From: Paenibacillus sp. FSL R7-0204
GTDB lineage: Bacteria; Bacillota; Bacilli; Paenibacillales; Paenibacillaceae
Direction of reading: 5' to 3'
Assembly: GCF_038002225.1 (NCBI RefSeq)
Contig: NZ_JBBOCA010000001.1
Span: forward strand, 6,014,001 to 6,078,000
Length of the DNA: 64,000 bases
Shown: positions 51,595 to 62,844 of the stretch, in pieces
How the letters are laid out: every line of letters starts with the position of its first letter
Position numbering within the stretch: the first letter of the stretch is position 1
Program-made: the position numbers and the translations under genes
Notes under the pieces: generated by a model
Seen by the model: only the letters and a program-made list of their open reading frames with translations
Told to the model about the DNA's origin: nothing
Database searches by the model: none

Positions 51595-52641
51595 TTGAAT
51601 ATGGAGGAGCTTGCCCGGCTGGCCGGGGTCTCCAAAGGGGCCGTCTCGCTGGCGCTGAACGGGAAGCCGGGGGTCGGGCCGGAGACACGCGGGCGAATCC
51701 TGCGCCTGGCGGAGACCTATGGTTATACCGGCAGGGGAAGAGCGGCCGCCGCTCAGACGAACCCCACCACCCTGCGATTCCTGGTGTTCACCAATGCCGG
51801 ACTCGTTCATGAGGAGTACTATCAGCAGCCCTTCTTCCGGGAGCTGATTCATCATATTGAGGAATGCTGCCGGATGGGAGGCTACAGTCTGATATTCTCC
51901 GCGATTGAAGAGAAGCACTATGAGCAAGGCATTCAATCGGTGATGGAGGAGCCCACCAGCGGCGTGATACTGCTCGGGACCAGCCTGGATGCGGCCAGAA
52001 TAGCCGATATCGCGGATAAGCTGCCCGGCCTGATTGTGCTGGACACCTGCTTCGATGCGCTGCCTGTCCATTTTGTCGAGATCAATAATTATATGGGGGC
52101 TTATCAGGCGGGCTCCTATCTGACCGGACGCGGACACCAGAGGATCGGTTATATCGCATCCGAGGAGCGGATTCATAACTTCGGGGAACGGCAGCGCGGG
52201 TTCATGGACGCCATGGCGGAGGCGCAGGTGGAGATCCCCCGGAGCAATATGCTGGCGGTGCCTCCGACCTTATTTTCCTCGCAGGGGCCGTTACGGGACA
52301 AGCTGCAGCGATTGAAGGACAGCGGACAGCCTTTTCCCACCGCCTTCTTCTGCGAATGTGATTACATCGCCATCAGCGCGATCAAAGCACTCGGCGAGCT
52401 GGGCTTCTCCATCCCGGAGGATGTATCCGTCATCGGCTTCGATAATATCAATGAATCGCAGATTGTAGCCCCGGAGCTGACCACGGTTCATGTGGAGAAA
52501 GAACGGATGGCCGCATGGGCAGTGGATCTGTTCACCGCTTCTCTTCACCGGCAGTCCGCAGTCAGCACCAAGGTCAAAGTCGACACCCTCTTTATCGAGA
52601 GAGCTTCCTGCCGGCGGCTCGAACCCTCTGCGGATCAGTAA
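51595..52641 (+). CDS. LacI family transcriptional regulator
   Basis: The product has 348 residues. The helix-turn-helix is at the very start (MEELARLAGVSKGAVSLALN), followed by the periplasmic-binding-protein-like effector domain (FLVFTNAGLVHEEYY; FCECDYIAISAIKALGELGF; DVSVIGFDNI near residue 280). The start is read as TTG 51595 with GGAGG 8 nt upstream, giving the usual short head before the helix-turn-helix; ATG 51580 overlaps the site. It regulates the divergent glycosidase-oxidoreductase operon most likely in response to a sugar, and probably itself. Confidence 0.93.
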   Translation: MNMEELARLAGVSKGAVSLALNGKPGVGPETRGRILRLAETYGYTGRGRAAAAQTNPTTLRFLVFTNAGLVHEEYYQQPFFRELIHHIEECCRMGGYSLIFSAIEEKHYEQGIQSVMEEPTSGVILLGTSLDAARIADIADKLPGLIVLDTCFDALPVHFVEINNYMGAYQAGSYLTGRGHQRIGYIASEERIHNFGERQRGFMDAMAEAQVEIPRSNMLAVPPTLFSSQGPLRDKLQRLKDSGQPFPTAFFCECDYIAISAIKALGELGFSIPEDVSVIGFDNINESQIVAPELTTVHVEKERMAAWAVDLFTASLHRQSAVSTKVKVDTLFIERASCRRLEPSADQ

Positions 52642-52663
52642 GCTACATTCACAGCCTATTTGC

Positions 52664-52718
52664 AAAAAAACAGGAGCCAGCCCTAACCGCCTGATCGCGG
52701 CTAAGGGGTTGGCTCCTG
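52664..52718. terminator. Terminator shared by the LacI gene and the poly-HAMP kinase
   Basis: A stem of about 20 bp with small bulges (52671 onward pairing with the sequence ending 52718) has an A-run of seven on the left, giving a T-run for the minus-strand kinase gene. Right-side T content is modest. Confidence 0.85.
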
Positions 52719-52765
52719 TTCCTGTTCCATGGACCTGTTTTAGGGTCCGTCCTATTCGTCCTGCT

Positions 52766-55700
52766 CTATTGGTCCAGCCAGGTACGCATCATCGATAGCA
52801 GCTGTCCGCTGTTCACCGGCTTGGTAATATAATCCGAGCAGCCTGCTTCCAGGCACAGCTCCCGGTCCCCCTTCATCGCCTTGGCTGTAAGCGCAAGTAT
52901 CGGGAGGTCCCTCCATTCCGGCTTCTCCCGGATTGCCCGGGTTGTCTCATAGCCGTCCATTCCCGGCATCATGATGTCCATCAGGACAATGCCGATATCC
53001 GGCGTCTGCTCCAGCAGCGTGATCGCATCCTGGCCATTTTCCGCAGGGATCACCTTCATCTGATGACGCTCCAGAATGGAGGTGAGCGCAAAGATGTTAC
53101 GGATATCATCATCCACTACAAGCACCTTTTTATACTCGATCATCTCATCCGATTGATACAGCTTCACCAGCTTGTCTCTGGAGAGCGGCGGCAGATTCTC
53201 TGCCTTGCGGTGCAGGGCGAGGGTCGATTCATCAATCAGCTGGGCATCCGATTTCACCTCTTTGAGCACCGCCATCTTCGCCAGCTCATCCCATTCGGTT
53301 TCTTCCTCCGTCGTCAGCTTCCGGTTCATCTGCACCAGGACGGGGATTCTTTTGTTCCTGGCGTTCTTGTACATCTCCCGGAGGAAGCGGATCAGATTCA
53401 TGTCCGCCAGGCTGCTGTCCAGCACGATCGCATCGAACGTCTTGCTGTTCAACTGGTTCAAAGCTTTGCGCCCGGTCTCTACAAGAGTGAGTGTAAGATC
53501 CGGGTTGTCCAGCAGCTCGGCTACATGCTTGCGCTCCTGTTCATCCTGGACGGCGACCAGCAGATTTGCCGTGGTATGATCCGCGAACCGGTTCAACCGC
53601 TCCAGCGCATTCTCCAGCTCCTCATTGGTCACGGGCTTGCGGAAATAATCGTAAGCACCCTTCTGCAGCAGCAGCACCTCGTCTTCATCCACAGTCATCA
53701 CGCAGACCGGAATATGCCGCACCCCGATATCGTTCTTGAGTTGCTGAAGCACCAGCCAGCCGTCCGTATCTCCGCCAAGATGCAGATCCAGCGTGATGGC
53801 CGACGGCTGGTATTTCTGAACCAGCTCCAGGACATCCCAGCCGCTGGTGGCGATAACCGCTTTGATTCCTTTTTTGTGGAGCATCCCCAGAATGATCTCG
53901 TTGAACTTCTGATCGTCCTCAACGATCAGGAACACCCGGTCTCCAGGTTCAATCCCATCGCGGTCATCCGCGAAGGGCTCCTCTTCCGGCTTGACAAGGC
54001 TGCTTCTGCGTTTGGCCGGGGTGATATCAATGACCTCGGGAACATGAGCCTTCGGAGGCTCCGGTTCTGTGAATTCCGCTTCTGTCGGCAGGTACAGGTT
54101 AAATACGCTTCCCTTGCCTACTTCACTGTATAAGCTAATCTCCCCGCCGAGCATTTCGGCAATCTCGCGGGAGATGGCAAGCCCAAGACCCGTTCCGCCG
54201 TATTCCCGGTTCGTACTGCCATCCGCCTGCTGGAACGCTTCGAAGATAATCTGCTGCTTCTCCGCCGGAATGCCGATCCCCGTGTCACTTACCGAGAAGC
54301 AGATTACGGTTGTCGCCCGTTCAAGCGATTCATTATCCGGATGCCAACCGTCGGCCGCTTTGCGGATTTGCAGCATAATTTGCCCCTGCTCGGTGAACTT
54401 GAAGGCGTTCGACAGCAGGTTCTTCAGGATTTGCAGCAGACGCTTGGAATCCGTAGCGATGCTGGCCGGTACACCGGGATCAATCTTGATCCGGTAGTCG
54501 AGCTTCTTGGCATCCACCATATGGCGGAAAGAACGGTCCAGCCCGTCCGTCAGCTCCGCCAGCGAGACTTCGCTGAAATCCGGCGTGATCGTGCCGGATT
54601 CGATTTTGGACAGATCGAGGATATCATTAATCAGGTTCAGCAGTTCCAGCCCGGAGTCCTGAATCGTCTTGGCGAATTTCACCTGCAGCTCATGCAGATT
54701 CTCATCCGGGTTCTCGGCCAGCTGTTCTGCCAGGAGCAGCAAGGAATTCAACGGCGTGCGCAGCTCATGGGACATATTGGCCAGGAATTCGGATTTGTAT
54801 TTGGAGGTCAGGGCAAGCTGCTCTGCCTTCTCCTCCAGGTAACGCTTGGCAACCTCAACCTCATGGTTCTTGCTCTCCACTTCTGCCTTCTGGAGTACAA
54901 GCAGCTTCGCCTTATCCTCAAGCTCGTCATTCGTGCTCCGCAGCTCCATCTGCTGCTTCTGGAGCTCCTCGGTAAGCGATTGGGACTGAATCAGCAGCTC
55001 CTCCGTCCGCTGGTTCGCCTGCATCGTGTTGATCACACTGCCGATGGATTCAGTAAGCTGATCCAGGAAAGCGATGTCGATATCGCTGTAAGGCCGGAAG
55101 GTCGCCAGCTCCAGAATCGCTAGCACCTGATCCTCGAAGATGATCGGCAGCAGAATGATATTCAGCGGGGTCGCTTCTCCCAGTGCGGACGAGATCATCA
55201 CATAATCGCCCGGAACATTGGTCAGCAGAATCCGCTGCTTCTCAATCAGGCACTGGCCGACCAGCCCCTGCCCCGCCCGGAATTCATTCGCCAGATGCTT
55301 GCGGTTCTGATACGCATAGCTGGCGAACAGCTTCAGGACCGCTTCCCCGCCGGAGGGTTCATTAATATAGAAGACGCCATGCTGCATCGATACCAGCGGA
55401 GCCAGCTCGGACAGAATCATCCGGCTGACTGCATACAGGTCGCGCTGCCCCTGAAGCATCCGCGAGAACTTGGCCAGATTGGTCTTCAGCCAGTCCTGCT
55501 CGGTGTTGATGCGGGTCGTCTCCTTCAGGTTACGGATCATCTCGTTGATGTTATCCTTGAGCGTGGCAACCTCCCCGGAGGCGGACACATCAATCGCCCG
55601 TGACAGATCGCCGTTAGTCACCGCTGTCGCCACATTGGTGATGGCCCGCACCTGTGTGGTCAGCGTACTCGCCATGTAATTGACGTTGTCGGTCAGATCA

Positions 55701-58474
55701 CGCCAGGTACCCGCAGCCCCCGGCACACTAGCCTGTCCGCCCAGCTTCCCTTCGGCTCCAACCTCGCGTGCTACAGTAGTCACCTGATCAGCGAAGGTGG
55801 CCAGCGTCTCGATCATGTTATTGATCGTATCCGTCAGCTCGGCAATCTCGCCTTTAGCCTCAACGGTCAGCTTCTGCTTCAGGTTACCGTTCGCCACCGC
55901 CGTCACGACCTTGGCGATGCCGCGCACCTGATCGGTCAGATTGGTCGCCATGATATTCACGTTGTCAGTCAGATCCTTCCAGATGCCTCCGACACCGCGC
56001 ACCTGGGCTTGTCCGCCCAGCTTGCCGTCCGTGCCAACCTCGCTCGCTACCCGCGTCACCTCGGAGGCGAACGAATTCAGCTGATCCACCATCGTGTTGA
56101 TCGTGTTCTTCAGCTCAAGTAATTCGCCTTTGACATCCACCGTAATCTTCTTGGACAGATCCCCGTTCGCTACCGCCGTGGTTACACCGGCAATGTTGCG
56201 CATCTGAATCGTCAGGTTGCTCGCCATGAAGTTCACCGTATCGGTCAGATCCTTCCAGGTGCCGGAGACATCCTTCACCTCGGCCTGCGCGCCCAGCTTG
56301 CCGTCCGTACCCACCTCGCGCGCTACACGCGTCACCTCAGAGGCGAAGATCGAGAGCTGGTCCACCATCGTGTTGATCGTATTTTTCAGCTCCAGAATCT
56401 CGCCCTTGACGTCTACGGTAATCTTCTTGGACAGGTCGCCCTTGGCTACCGCCGTGGTCACATCTGCAATATTACGCACCTGATCCGTCAGATTGCGGGC
56501 CATGTTATTTACGCCTTCGGTCAAGTCCTTCCAGGTGCCGCCGACTCCCTTCACCTGCGCCTGTCCGCCCAGCTTACCGTCTGTACCGACCTCGCGTGCG
56601 ACGCGCGTCACCTCGGAAGAGAACATGGAGAGCTGGTCCACCATCGTATTAATCGTGTTTTTCAGCTCCAGAATTTCACCTTGCACATCCGCAGTGATTT
56701 TCTTGGACAGATCGCCGTTCGCCACCGCTGTCGTTACTACCGCAATGTTGCGCACCTGATTCGTCAGGTTGGACGCCATATAGTTCACGCTCTCGGTCAA
56801 ATCGCGCCAGGTTCCGGCTACGCCCTTCACCTGCGCCTGTCCGCCCAGCATTCCTTCAGTGCCGACCTCGCGCGCCACGCGCGTCACCTCGGAGGCGAAG
56901 ATCGATAGCTGCTCCACCATGGTGTTAATGGTGTTCTTCAGCTCCAGAATCTCGCCGGTCGCATTCACCGTAATCTGCTTGGACAGATCCCCCTTCGCTA
57001 CGGCAGTCGTCACTTCAGCGATATTACGCACCTGATCCGTCAGCGTGCCGGCCATGAAGTTCACGCTGTCGGTCAGATCCTTCCAGGTCCCGGAGACGCC
57101 CTTCACATCGGCCTGTCCCCCGAGAATCCCTTCCGTAGATACCTCGCGCGCCACGCGTGTGACCTCGGAGGCGAAGTTGCTGAGCTGGTCCACCATGATG
57201 TTAATGGTGCTTTTCAGCTCCAGAATCTCGCCCTTCGCATCGACGGTAATCGTCTTCGACAAGTCGCCCTTGGCTACCGCCGTGGTCACTTCCGCGATAT
57301 TGCGTACCTGATTCGTTAAGTTGGACGCCATATAATTGACGCTCTCGGTCAAATCCCGCCAGGTGCCGGACACGCCCTTGACGTCCGCCTGCCCGCCGAG
57401 AATCCCTTCCGTACCCACCTCACGCGCCATCCGGGTCACCTCGGAAGCAAAGGTCGATAACTGATCTACCATCGTATTGATCGTGTTCTTCAGCTCCAGA
57501 ATTTCACCCTGCACATCGGCCGTAATCTTCTTCGACAGATCGCCGTTGGCAACCGCCGTAGTCACCACCGCGATGTTCCGCACCTGATTGGTCAGGTTGG
57601 ACGCCATGTAGTTCACGCTCTCGGTCAAATCCCGCCAGGTGCCGGAGACATCCTTCACATCGGCTTGTCCGCCGAGCTTGCCTTCGGTCCCGACCTCACG
57701 CGCCACCCGGGTCACCTCAGAAGCGAACATGGAGAGCTGATCCACCATCGTGTTGATCGTATTCTTCAGCTCCATGATTTCGCCACGCGCATTGACCGTA
57801 ATCTGCTTCGACAGATCGCCGTTCGCTACGGCAGTGGTCACTGCCGCGATATTGCGCACCTGATCCGTAAGATTCGTCGCCATATAATTGACGCTGTCGG
57901 TCAGATCCTTCCAGGTGCCGGAGACCCCCTTCACATCAGCCTGTCCGCCCAAAATACCTTCGGTACCCACCTCACGCGCTACGCGTGTAACTTCGGAGGC
58001 GAACGTACTGAGCTGATTCACCATCATATTAATATTGCTTGCCGTTCGCTGGAACTCGCCGGTAAGCGGCCGTCCTTCAATCGCCAGCTCCACCTGCTGG
58101 GACAGATCGCCCTTGGCTACCGCGTTAATGACCCGGACCATCTCGCTGGTCGGCTGAATCAGGTCAATGACCAGACCGTTCAAGGAATCGGTCACCGTCT
58201 CCCAGGACCCGCCCAGATTCTTCTGTGTGAACCTTCTGGACAGATTGCCTTCCTTCCCAACTACGCGGGCTACGGTCTCGACTTCATGTACCATGCTCTC
58301 CTGAATATCCATAATCTCGTTGAACGTATCCGCTACCTTACCGGCGATTCCCGTCCGGTCATAAGGCATCCGGTGGGAGAAATTGCCCTTCTTCATCGCC
58401 ATTAAGGCGCTCAGCAGTTCACCGGCATCTATTCCATTACCCTGGTTTTCTTTGATTTGGTTGTCATCGCTCAT
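52766..58474 (-). CDS. Poly-HAMP hybrid sensor histidine kinase with three receiver domains
   Basis: This 1902-residue soluble protein has no transmembrane helix. After a HAMP-like head (1-100), ten GDLS-type HAMP units alternate with a divergent HAMP ([11 protein letters not shown] type), each pair 92 residues long, to about residue 1020. A GAF domain (about 1040-1170), a coiled coil, HisKA with the phosphorylated His in [11 protein letters not shown] near 1237, and HATPase ([19 protein letters not shown]) follow. Receiver domains have Asp in TLDLHLGG near 1564, in a degenerate VLDSSLADM near 1685, and in [12 protein letters not shown] near 1832. The architecture is that of fungal group III kinases (Nik1/Os-1), which sense osmotic stress through HAMP chains. 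It lies 21 bp downstream of a REC-HisKA protein and is probably cotranscribed with it. Confidence 0.95.
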   Translation of the reverse strand: MSDDNQIKENQGNGIDAGELLSALMAMKKGNFSHRMPYDRTGIAGKVADTFNEIMDIQESMVHEVETVARVVGKEGNLSRRFTQKNLGGSWETVTDSLNGLVIDLIQPTSEMVRVINAVAKGDLSQQVELAIEGRPLTGEFQRTASNINMMVNQLSTFASEVTRVAREVGTEGILGGQADVKGVSGTWKDLTDSVNYMATNLTDQVRNIAAVTTAVANGDLSKQITVNARGEIMELKNTINTMVDQLSMFASEVTRVAREVGTEGKLGGQADVKDVSGTWRDLTESVNYMASNLTNQVRNIAVVTTAVANGDLSKKITADVQGEILELKNTINTMVDQLSTFASEVTRMAREVGTEGILGGQADVKGVSGTWRDLTESVNYMASNLTNQVRNIAEVTTAVAKGDLSKTITVDAKGEILELKSTINIMVDQLSNFASEVTRVAREVSTEGILGGQADVKGVSGTWKDLTDSVNFMAGTLTDQVRNIAEVTTAVAKGDLSKQITVNATGEILELKNTINTMVEQLSIFASEVTRVAREVGTEGMLGGQAQVKGVAGTWRDLTESVNYMASNLTNQVRNIAVVTTAVANGDLSKKITADVQGEILELKNTINTMVDQLSMFSSEVTRVAREVGTDGKLGGQAQVKGVGGTWKDLTEGVNNMARNLTDQVRNIADVTTAVAKGDLSKKITVDVKGEILELKNTINTMVDQLSIFASEVTRVAREVGTDGKLGAQAEVKDVSGTWKDLTDTVNFMASNLTIQMRNIAGVTTAVANGDLSKKITVDVKGELLELKNTINTMVDQLNSFASEVTRVASEVGTDGKLGGQAQVRGVGGIWKDLTDNVNIMATNLTDQVRGIAKVVTAVANGNLKQKLTVEAKGEIAELTDTINNMIETLATFADQVTTVAREVGAEGKLGGQASVPGAAGTWRDLTDNVNYMASTLTTQVRAITNVATAVTNGDLSRAIDVSASGEVATLKDNINEMIRNLKETTRINTEQDWLKTNLAKFSRMLQGQRDLYAVSRMILSELAPLVSMQHGVFYINEPSGGEAVLKLFASYAYQNRKHLANEFRAGQGLVGQCLIEKQRILLTNVPGDYVMISSALGEATPLNIILLPIIFEDQVLAILELATFRPYSDIDIAFLDQLTESIGSVINTMQANQRTEELLIQSQSLTEELQKQQMELRSTNDELEDKAKLLVLQKAEVESKNHEVEVAKRYLEEKAEQLALTSKYKSEFLANMSHELRTPLNSLLLLAEQLAENPDENLHELQVKFAKTIQDSGLELLNLINDILDLSKIESGTITPDFSEVSLAELTDGLDRSFRHMVDAKKLDYRIKIDPGVPASIATDSKRLLQILKNLLSNAFKFTEQGQIMLQIRKAADGWHPDNESLERATTVICFSVSDTGIGIPAEKQQIIFEAFQQADGSTNREYGGTGLGLAISREIAEMLGGEISLYSEVGKGSVFNLYLPTEAEFTEPEPPKAHVPEVIDITPAKRRSSLVKPEEEPFADDRDGIEPGDRVFLIVEDDQKFNEIILGMLHKKGIKAVIATSGWDVLELVQKYQPSAITLDLHLGGDTDGWLVLQQLKNDIGVRHIPVCVMTVDEDEVLLLQKGAYDYFRKPVTNEELENALERLNRFADHTTANLLVAVQDEQERKHVAELLDNPDLTLTLVETGRKALNQLNSKTFDAIVLDSSLADMNLIRFLREMYKNARNKRIPVLVQMNRKLTTEEETEWDELAKMAVLKEVKSDAQLIDESTLALHRKAENLPPLSRDKLVKLYQSDEMIEYKKVLVVDDDIRNIFALTSILERHQMKVIPAENGQDAITLLEQTPDIGIVLMDIMMPGMDGYETTRAIREKPEWRDLPILALTAKAMKGDRELCLEAGCSDYITKPVNSGQLLSMMRTWLDQ
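55602..58110 (-). repeat. 276-bp intragenic tandem repeat (HAMP pairs)
   Basis: The GDLS-encoding segment recurs ten times, with spacing of exactly 276 bp (92 codons) except the first unit, which is 15 bp longer. Units 3 and 6 encode an identical 45-residue stretch from [20 protein letters not shown] onward. Recombination between units would keep the frame. Confidence 0.85.
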
Positions 58475-58495
58475 AGTATCAACCCTGCCCCTTAT

Positions 58496-59707
58496 TCAGC
58501 ACATATTTTTCTCCAATCCAAGATACTCACGAACGGCAATTGTAAAAACAAACGTAGCCCCAGGTTCCTCCGATGGCTCGACCCGGATGCTTCCGCCCAT
58601 CAGCTCCACCAGAGCTTTGCTGATCGATAAGCCAAGTCCCGTGCCTTCGAATCTGCGTGTGGTAGAGGCATCGAGCTGGGAGAAGGGCTGGAACAGCTCC
58701 CCGATTTTATCCGGCGGAATCCCGATTCCTGTGTCTCTGATTGTGAATTCTAGCGTAAGCTTCCCCGGCGGTCCATCCAGCTTGTTAACCATTATGTATA
58801 TACTGCCTGCATGGGTGAACTTCACAGCGTTGCCCACGAGATTATTCAGCACCTGGCGGAGACGGTTCACATCTCCCACCAGATCAGGCGGCACAGCAGG
58901 ATCTATCTCCACCACCATATCAAGCTTCCGCTCACGGATCCTCGCGGTGAATAGGGCAACCGTCTCGCTAAGGCAGTCTTGCAGGGAGAACGGTGCCTCT
59001 TCCACCACCAGCTTCCCGGCTTCCAGCTTGGAATAATCGAGAATCGGATTGATCACCGACAGAAGGGCATTGCTGCTCGTGTGGATAATCCCTGCCATCT
59101 CACAATATTCCTCCGGCAGATCAGAGGCCAGCAGCAGATCAGACATCCCGATGATCCCGTTCAGCGGCGTGCGGATTTCATGGCTCATCATCGCCAGGAA
59201 TTCCGATTTCACCTTGGAGGCAATTTCTGCGGCTTCCTTGGCTTCCCTCAGCTCCTGATTCGTCCTCTCCAGCTGCCGGGCCTGCTGCTTCAGCATCTCG
59301 CTCTGGAGCTGCAGCTTCTTATTCGCTTCATACATGCTGACGTAACCCTCAATCTTCGACTTGAACAGCTGCGGGACGAAGGGCTTCGTCATGTAATCCA
59401 TCGCACCGACAGAGTAACCCGCGAAGATATCCTCCATCGTCGTACTGTTAGCGGACATGAAAATAATCGGCACCACATGATTCTTCTCCCGGGTACGGAT
59501 AAGGCGCGCCGTCTCCAGCCCGTCCATGCCCGGCATTTGCACATCCATCACAATGACGGCGAATTCCTCCTCCAGCAGACAGCGTAAAGCTTCAACCCCG
59601 GAATAGGCCCGAAACAACTGGTAAGGCTCTCCGCGGAGAACGGCCTCAAGGGCAAGCAGGTTCTCGGGATGATCGTCTACAAGCAGGATATTGACTGGAA
59701 AATCCAT
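58496..59707 (-). CDS. Receiver-histidine kinase protein (REC-HisKA-HATPase)
   Basis: The product has 403 residues. An N-terminal receiver domain ([16 protein letters not shown], phosphoacceptor Asp55 in [11 protein letters not shown], Lys in MTKPFVP) is followed by a coiled coil and HisKA with [19 protein letters not shown], then HATPase ([26 protein letters not shown]). No membrane segment is seen. Start ATG 59707 has GAGGG 7 nt upstream; the open frame reaches 59839 without support. This order, with the receiver first, allows the kinase to be switched by another kinase. It lies just upstream of the poly-HAMP kinase, a likely partner in a phosphorelay. Confidence 0.93.
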   Translation of the reverse strand: MDFPVNILLVDDHPENLLALEAVLRGEPYQLFRAYSGVEALRCLLEEEFAVIVMDVQMPGMDGLETARLIRTREKNHVVPIIFMSANSTTMEDIFAGYSVGAMDYMTKPFVPQLFKSKIEGYVSMYEANKKLQLQSEMLKQQARQLERTNQELREAKEAAEIASKVKSEFLAMMSHEIRTPLNGIIGMSDLLLASDLPEEYCEMAGIIHTSSNALLSVINPILDYSKLEAGKLVVEEAPFSLQDCLSETVALFTARIRERKLDMVVEIDPAVPPDLVGDVNRLRQVLNNLVGNAVKFTHAGSIYIMVNKLDGPPGKLTLEFTIRDTGIGIPPDKIGELFQPFSQLDASTTRRFEGTGLGLSISKALVELMGGSIRVEPSEEPGATFVFTIAVREYLGLEKNMC

Positions 59708-59836
59708 GAGAACCCTCGCTTTCCAGGTTGTAGCATGCCTTGCGTTTATATTTCGAAAATATAGCTTATATACCCAAAATTTCAAATAACGAAACCCCGT
59801 TATTCTTAGTGTGAACTTTCCCTGAGCGCAGATAAT

Positions 59837-59873
59837 CAAAAGAGCAGCGGGGTCTGGTCTGACCTCACTGCTC
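59837..59873 (-). terminator. Terminator of the PAS-histidine kinase gene
   Basis: A 13-bp stem with mismatched or wobble positions (59842-59854 with 59861-59873, 6-nt loop) is followed on the minus strand by TTTTG. It separates this kinase from the next two genes. Confidence 0.75.
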
Positions 59874-59887
59874 CGTTTGGATACCGC

Positions 59888-61321
59888 TTATGTATGTTGT
59901 AATTCATGAAGCAAAGGCAGCGTAATCTCAACTATTGTTCCCGTCGGCTGGTTGGTTTTGAACTGTAGAGTCCCCTTATGATTATGGATAATTTTCTTAC
60001 TGATCATAACACCTAGTCCATTCCCTCCGGATTTGGTCGTGAAGAACGGAGCACCGATCTGCTGCAGAAGCTCTGCCGGTATGCCCGGCCCGGTGTCGAT
60101 GATGCGTATAATGGCTGCATGCTCCTCATGTTTCAGCTCCAGCGTAATTTCTGCTCCGTGCGGGCTTGCTTCTATCGCATTTTTCAGCACATTGATGAAC
60201 ACCTGCTTCAGCTTGTTAACCGCGCACCGGACAGGCAGGCTGTCGAGATCCGTGTGCATGACAATTTCGTTATCTGTCATATGCGCCTGCGCATTCAGCA
60301 GGACAATCACCTGTCCGAGCAGCCGGACCAGGTTACAGTCTGCCAGCTCGGACGGCATTTCCTTGCCCAGCAGCAGCAGCTCGCTGATGATGGAATTGAT
60401 CCGGTCCACCTCTGACAGGATGATCTCGTGCAGCTCCCTGTTCATCTTGGAGCGGGAATACAGCAGCTGGACGAACCCGCGGATGCTGGTCAATGGATTG
60501 CGGATTTCATGGGCAATGCCTGCGGACAGCTCACCGATCATGGACAGGCTCTCGCTATACCTCAGGAACTCTTCCGTTTTTTTTCGTTCGGTCATATCGC
60601 GGGTAATCGAGATTACCAGCTGGCGGCCATTCAGCCTGAACGGCTTCGCACTGATCTCCACCGGAATTTCCCTTCCGTCCTTAGTGACCTGAACCCATTC
60701 GACGAACATTCCTTCTCCGCTAAGAATGGACCCGAACATCTTATTCACCTCCGGCACCAGAGCTTCTGCGGCAATAGAGCGCGGGGTCTTGTCCAGCAGC
60801 TCATGGCGTGTGTAGCCCAGCATCCGGCAGCCCGCCTCGTTCACATCCAGGAACTTCGAAGGCTTGCCCTCCTCATCCTGCTCATAAATGAAAATGGGAT
60901 CGTTCGCTTCATTAAACAGCTTGTAATATTTCAGCTCTGAGAACTTGATCTCCGTTACATCCCGTAGTACACATACATATGCTGTAATGTGTCCTTCCGG
61001 ATCTTTTACAGGGGATATAGTTATCTTGACACTGATCAGCTCTCCGTTCCGCTTAATCCGGAAGGTATCGAGGGCAAACAGAGGCATCCCCCGATCGATG
61101 AAATTATACATCTGGTAAAGCTCGTCCCTGAGCTCCGGGGGAACATGGGGGAAATCATGGAGGTTCAATTCCTCTGTTGACCAGCCGTACAGCTCCACGA
61201 ATTTGGAATTGGCGTAACTCACTTTTTTGTCCATACCCAGAATGTAAATCGGGTCCGGGCTGTGCTCGGCAAAAGAATACAGTGAATAATGCATCATCTG
61301 ATGAACTGAGAAACGACTCAT
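59888..61321 (-). CDS. PAS-domain sensor histidine kinase (sporulation kinase KinA/KinE-like)
   Basis: The product has 477 residues. Two PAS domains (SPDPIYILGMDKKVSYANSK near 21; NDPIFIYEQDEEGK near 140, with DVNEAGCRMLGYTRHELLDK) are followed by HisKA with AGIAHEIRNPLTSIRGFVQL (phosphorylated His near 267) and HATPase (NVLKNAIEASPHGAE, DTGPGIP, GNGLGVMI). The AHEIRNPLTSIRGFVQLL segment is characteristic of Bacillus/Paenibacillus sporulation kinases. No transmembrane helix is seen, so it is cytoplasmic like KinA. GGGAG lies before the ATG. It probably feeds the Spo0F/Spo0A relay. Confidence 0.92.
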   Translation of the reverse strand: MSRFSVHQMMHYSLYSFAEHSPDPIYILGMDKKVSYANSKFVELYGWSTEELNLHDFPHVPPELRDELYQMYNFIDRGMPLFALDTFRIKRNGELISVKITISPVKDPEGHITAYVCVLRDVTEIKFSELKYYKLFNEANDPIFIYEQDEEGKPSKFLDVNEAGCRMLGYTRHELLDKTPRSIAAEALVPEVNKMFGSILSGEGMFVEWVQVTKDGREIPVEISAKPFRLNGRQLVISITRDMTERKKTEEFLRYSESLSMIGELSAGIAHEIRNPLTSIRGFVQLLYSRSKMNRELHEIILSEVDRINSIISELLLLGKEMPSELADCNLVRLLGQVIVLLNAQAHMTDNEIVMHTDLDSLPVRCAVNKLKQVFINVLKNAIEASPHGAEITLELKHEEHAAIIRIIDTGPGIPAELLQQIGAPFFTTKSGGNGLGVMISKKIIHNHKGTLQFKTNQPTGTIVEITLPLLHELQHT

Positions 61322-61399
61322 ATATCAGCTCCCGCAGCCAGTTTATTTTTCATTCCATGGTAGCACTTTACGAGTAACTTATCTGTGACAAAAGCAGGC

Positions 61400-62689
61400 T
61401 CAGGTCTGCTGGTAATTCACCGCTGTAATCAGGCACTCCCGGCACAGAAAAGCATAATAAATTCCCTCGTCCTCCGCCACCTGGCCCATATCCGCCTGCG
61501 CCGCAAAAGTCATCGTCTGTGCGCAGCAGGGACAGGCCGGATAGTCCGCATCCTGAATCCAGGCCGGATGTCCTCCGATCTGCGAGGCCGGCGCCTCCAG
61601 CACCCAGTGTGCACTCTCATAAGTGCCTGCCGGCTGTTCCGACAGCTGCATTACATGCCATGTGTTGAACGCCAATGCTCCTCCAGTATTGTCAGGCAGA
61701 TATCCAGGAACAACATTATATTCACTCCATGCATACCCGCCCTCCAGATCAGCCTTCATATATACAGTGCCATAACAGTTGCAGTGCATACAGGCTGCAA
61801 TTCTTAGTCGCTTGCCGGGAAGCTCCATGAACCTAACCTGCGGATGCTGCAAATCGTAATCAAATAAAACAATTAGCGCACCTCCGCACCAAGGACAGGC
61901 GTGCGTTCCTGTCTGGAGCATTTGAACAGCCGCCGGAGCACCGGGCGCTTCCAGAGTGTCTTCCCTGCTTACCAGGAAGGGGTAACATTCAGGATGATAC
62001 AGCTGCCTTTTGCCGCCTCCGGCATCCAGCTCCCAGCCCGCTTCACGGGCATACATCTCGGGTGCCTGATATAACGCTGCTGCCCACTCCGGCGGGGACT
62101 GCCGCCATGCCGCGAACAGCCTGACCACCTCTTCATCGCCAATCCAGGCCAGCGCCAGCAGCAGCAGATTACGGTTAACCGGATCGGACTCCACCTGAGC
62201 AATGAGCCGGTCCCTGACCTGCGCGTCAGCATCCTTGAAGAGGATCGCGGGCGCATAATTCCCTGTGTGGAGGAGCATTTCCAGACCTGGCCCAAGCCGT
62301 GTATCCGTGAAGCAGAGGAGTGACACCAGAACCATCTCCGCCTGGTCTATATCCTCTTCTTCCAATAAATGAACGGCGTAGCTCTCCATCCGTCCTCTCT
62401 CTTCCTCCGTCAGTCCGTGGTACAGCTCCTGTGCGGTCCGGGGGTACGGGACTTCCTTGATTAGCGGATCAGGCTTCCGCGGGCTGTGCATCATGGTGAG
62501 AATTTCAACCGGATCATGGATACCGGCATACCTGTTCACCTCTTTGCGGTTCTGTTCAATATAAGCCTGTCTTCCCCTCGCTCTCTTCTGCTGGTAGCAG
62601 GGCATGCAGATGCCTCCGGTCTTCAGTGCGGTTGCAGGAAGAATCGTTCCCGTGCAGCCGGGGGTCTGACAAGGCAGACGTTCGCTCAT
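61400..62689 (-). CDS. Cysteine-rich protein with DUF1963-like C-terminus
   Basis: The product has 429 residues. A first zinc-ribbon-like element (CQTPGC and CMPC) is near the N-terminus. A helical middle (about 90-225; AQELYHGLTEEERGRME, VRDRLIAQVESDPVNRNLLL) suggests HEAT-like repeats. Two more Cys pairs follow (CPWCGG with CMHCNC; CPCC with CREC). The segment SQIGGHPAWIQDADYPACP resembles DUF1963/YwqG proteins, whose function is unknown. AAGGGAG lies before the ATG. No signal peptide is seen. It is divergent from the helicase gene. Confidence 0.75.
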   Translation of the reverse strand: MSERLPCQTPGCTGTILPATALKTGGICMPCYQQKRARGRQAYIEQNRKEVNRYAGIHDPVEILTMMHSPRKPDPLIKEVPYPRTAQELYHGLTEEERGRMESYAVHLLEEEDIDQAEMVLVSLLCFTDTRLGPGLEMLLHTGNYAPAILFKDADAQVRDRLIAQVESDPVNRNLLLLALAWIGDEEVVRLFAAWRQSPPEWAAALYQAPEMYAREAGWELDAGGGKRQLYHPECYPFLVSREDTLEAPGAPAAVQMLQTGTHACPWCGGALIVLFDYDLQHPQVRFMELPGKRLRIAACMHCNCYGTVYMKADLEGGYAWSEYNVVPGYLPDNTGGALAFNTWHVMQLSEQPAGTYESAHWVLEAPASQIGGHPAWIQDADYPACPCCAQTMTFAAQADMGQVAEDEGIYYAFLCRECLITAVNYQQT

Positions 62690-62751
62690 ATGTTCTCTCT
62701 CCCTTCATGATCAGTACGCAGATTATGCCCTCATTATAATAGATATTACCC

Positions 62752-62780
62752 TTGACTGTTCGCCCGTCATCTAAGATAAT
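62752..62780 (+). promoter_or_regulatory. Likely sigma-A promoter of the helicase gene
   Basis: TTGACT at 62752-62757 and GATAAT at 62775-62780 are separated by 17 bp. It faces the helicase gene and lies about 65 bp before its probable start. Confidence 0.65.
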
Positions 62781-62844
62781 AACAACCTCTGCCGTAATCC
62801 ATGCAGGATAAGACTAACATTGACAAAGAAAAGGGGCGGTCGTT

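Noticed and set aside
55602..58110. Regular 276-bp repeats considered as a CRISPR or satellite array
   Set aside because: The repeats are coding HAMP units in frame, without short direct repeats and unique spacers.
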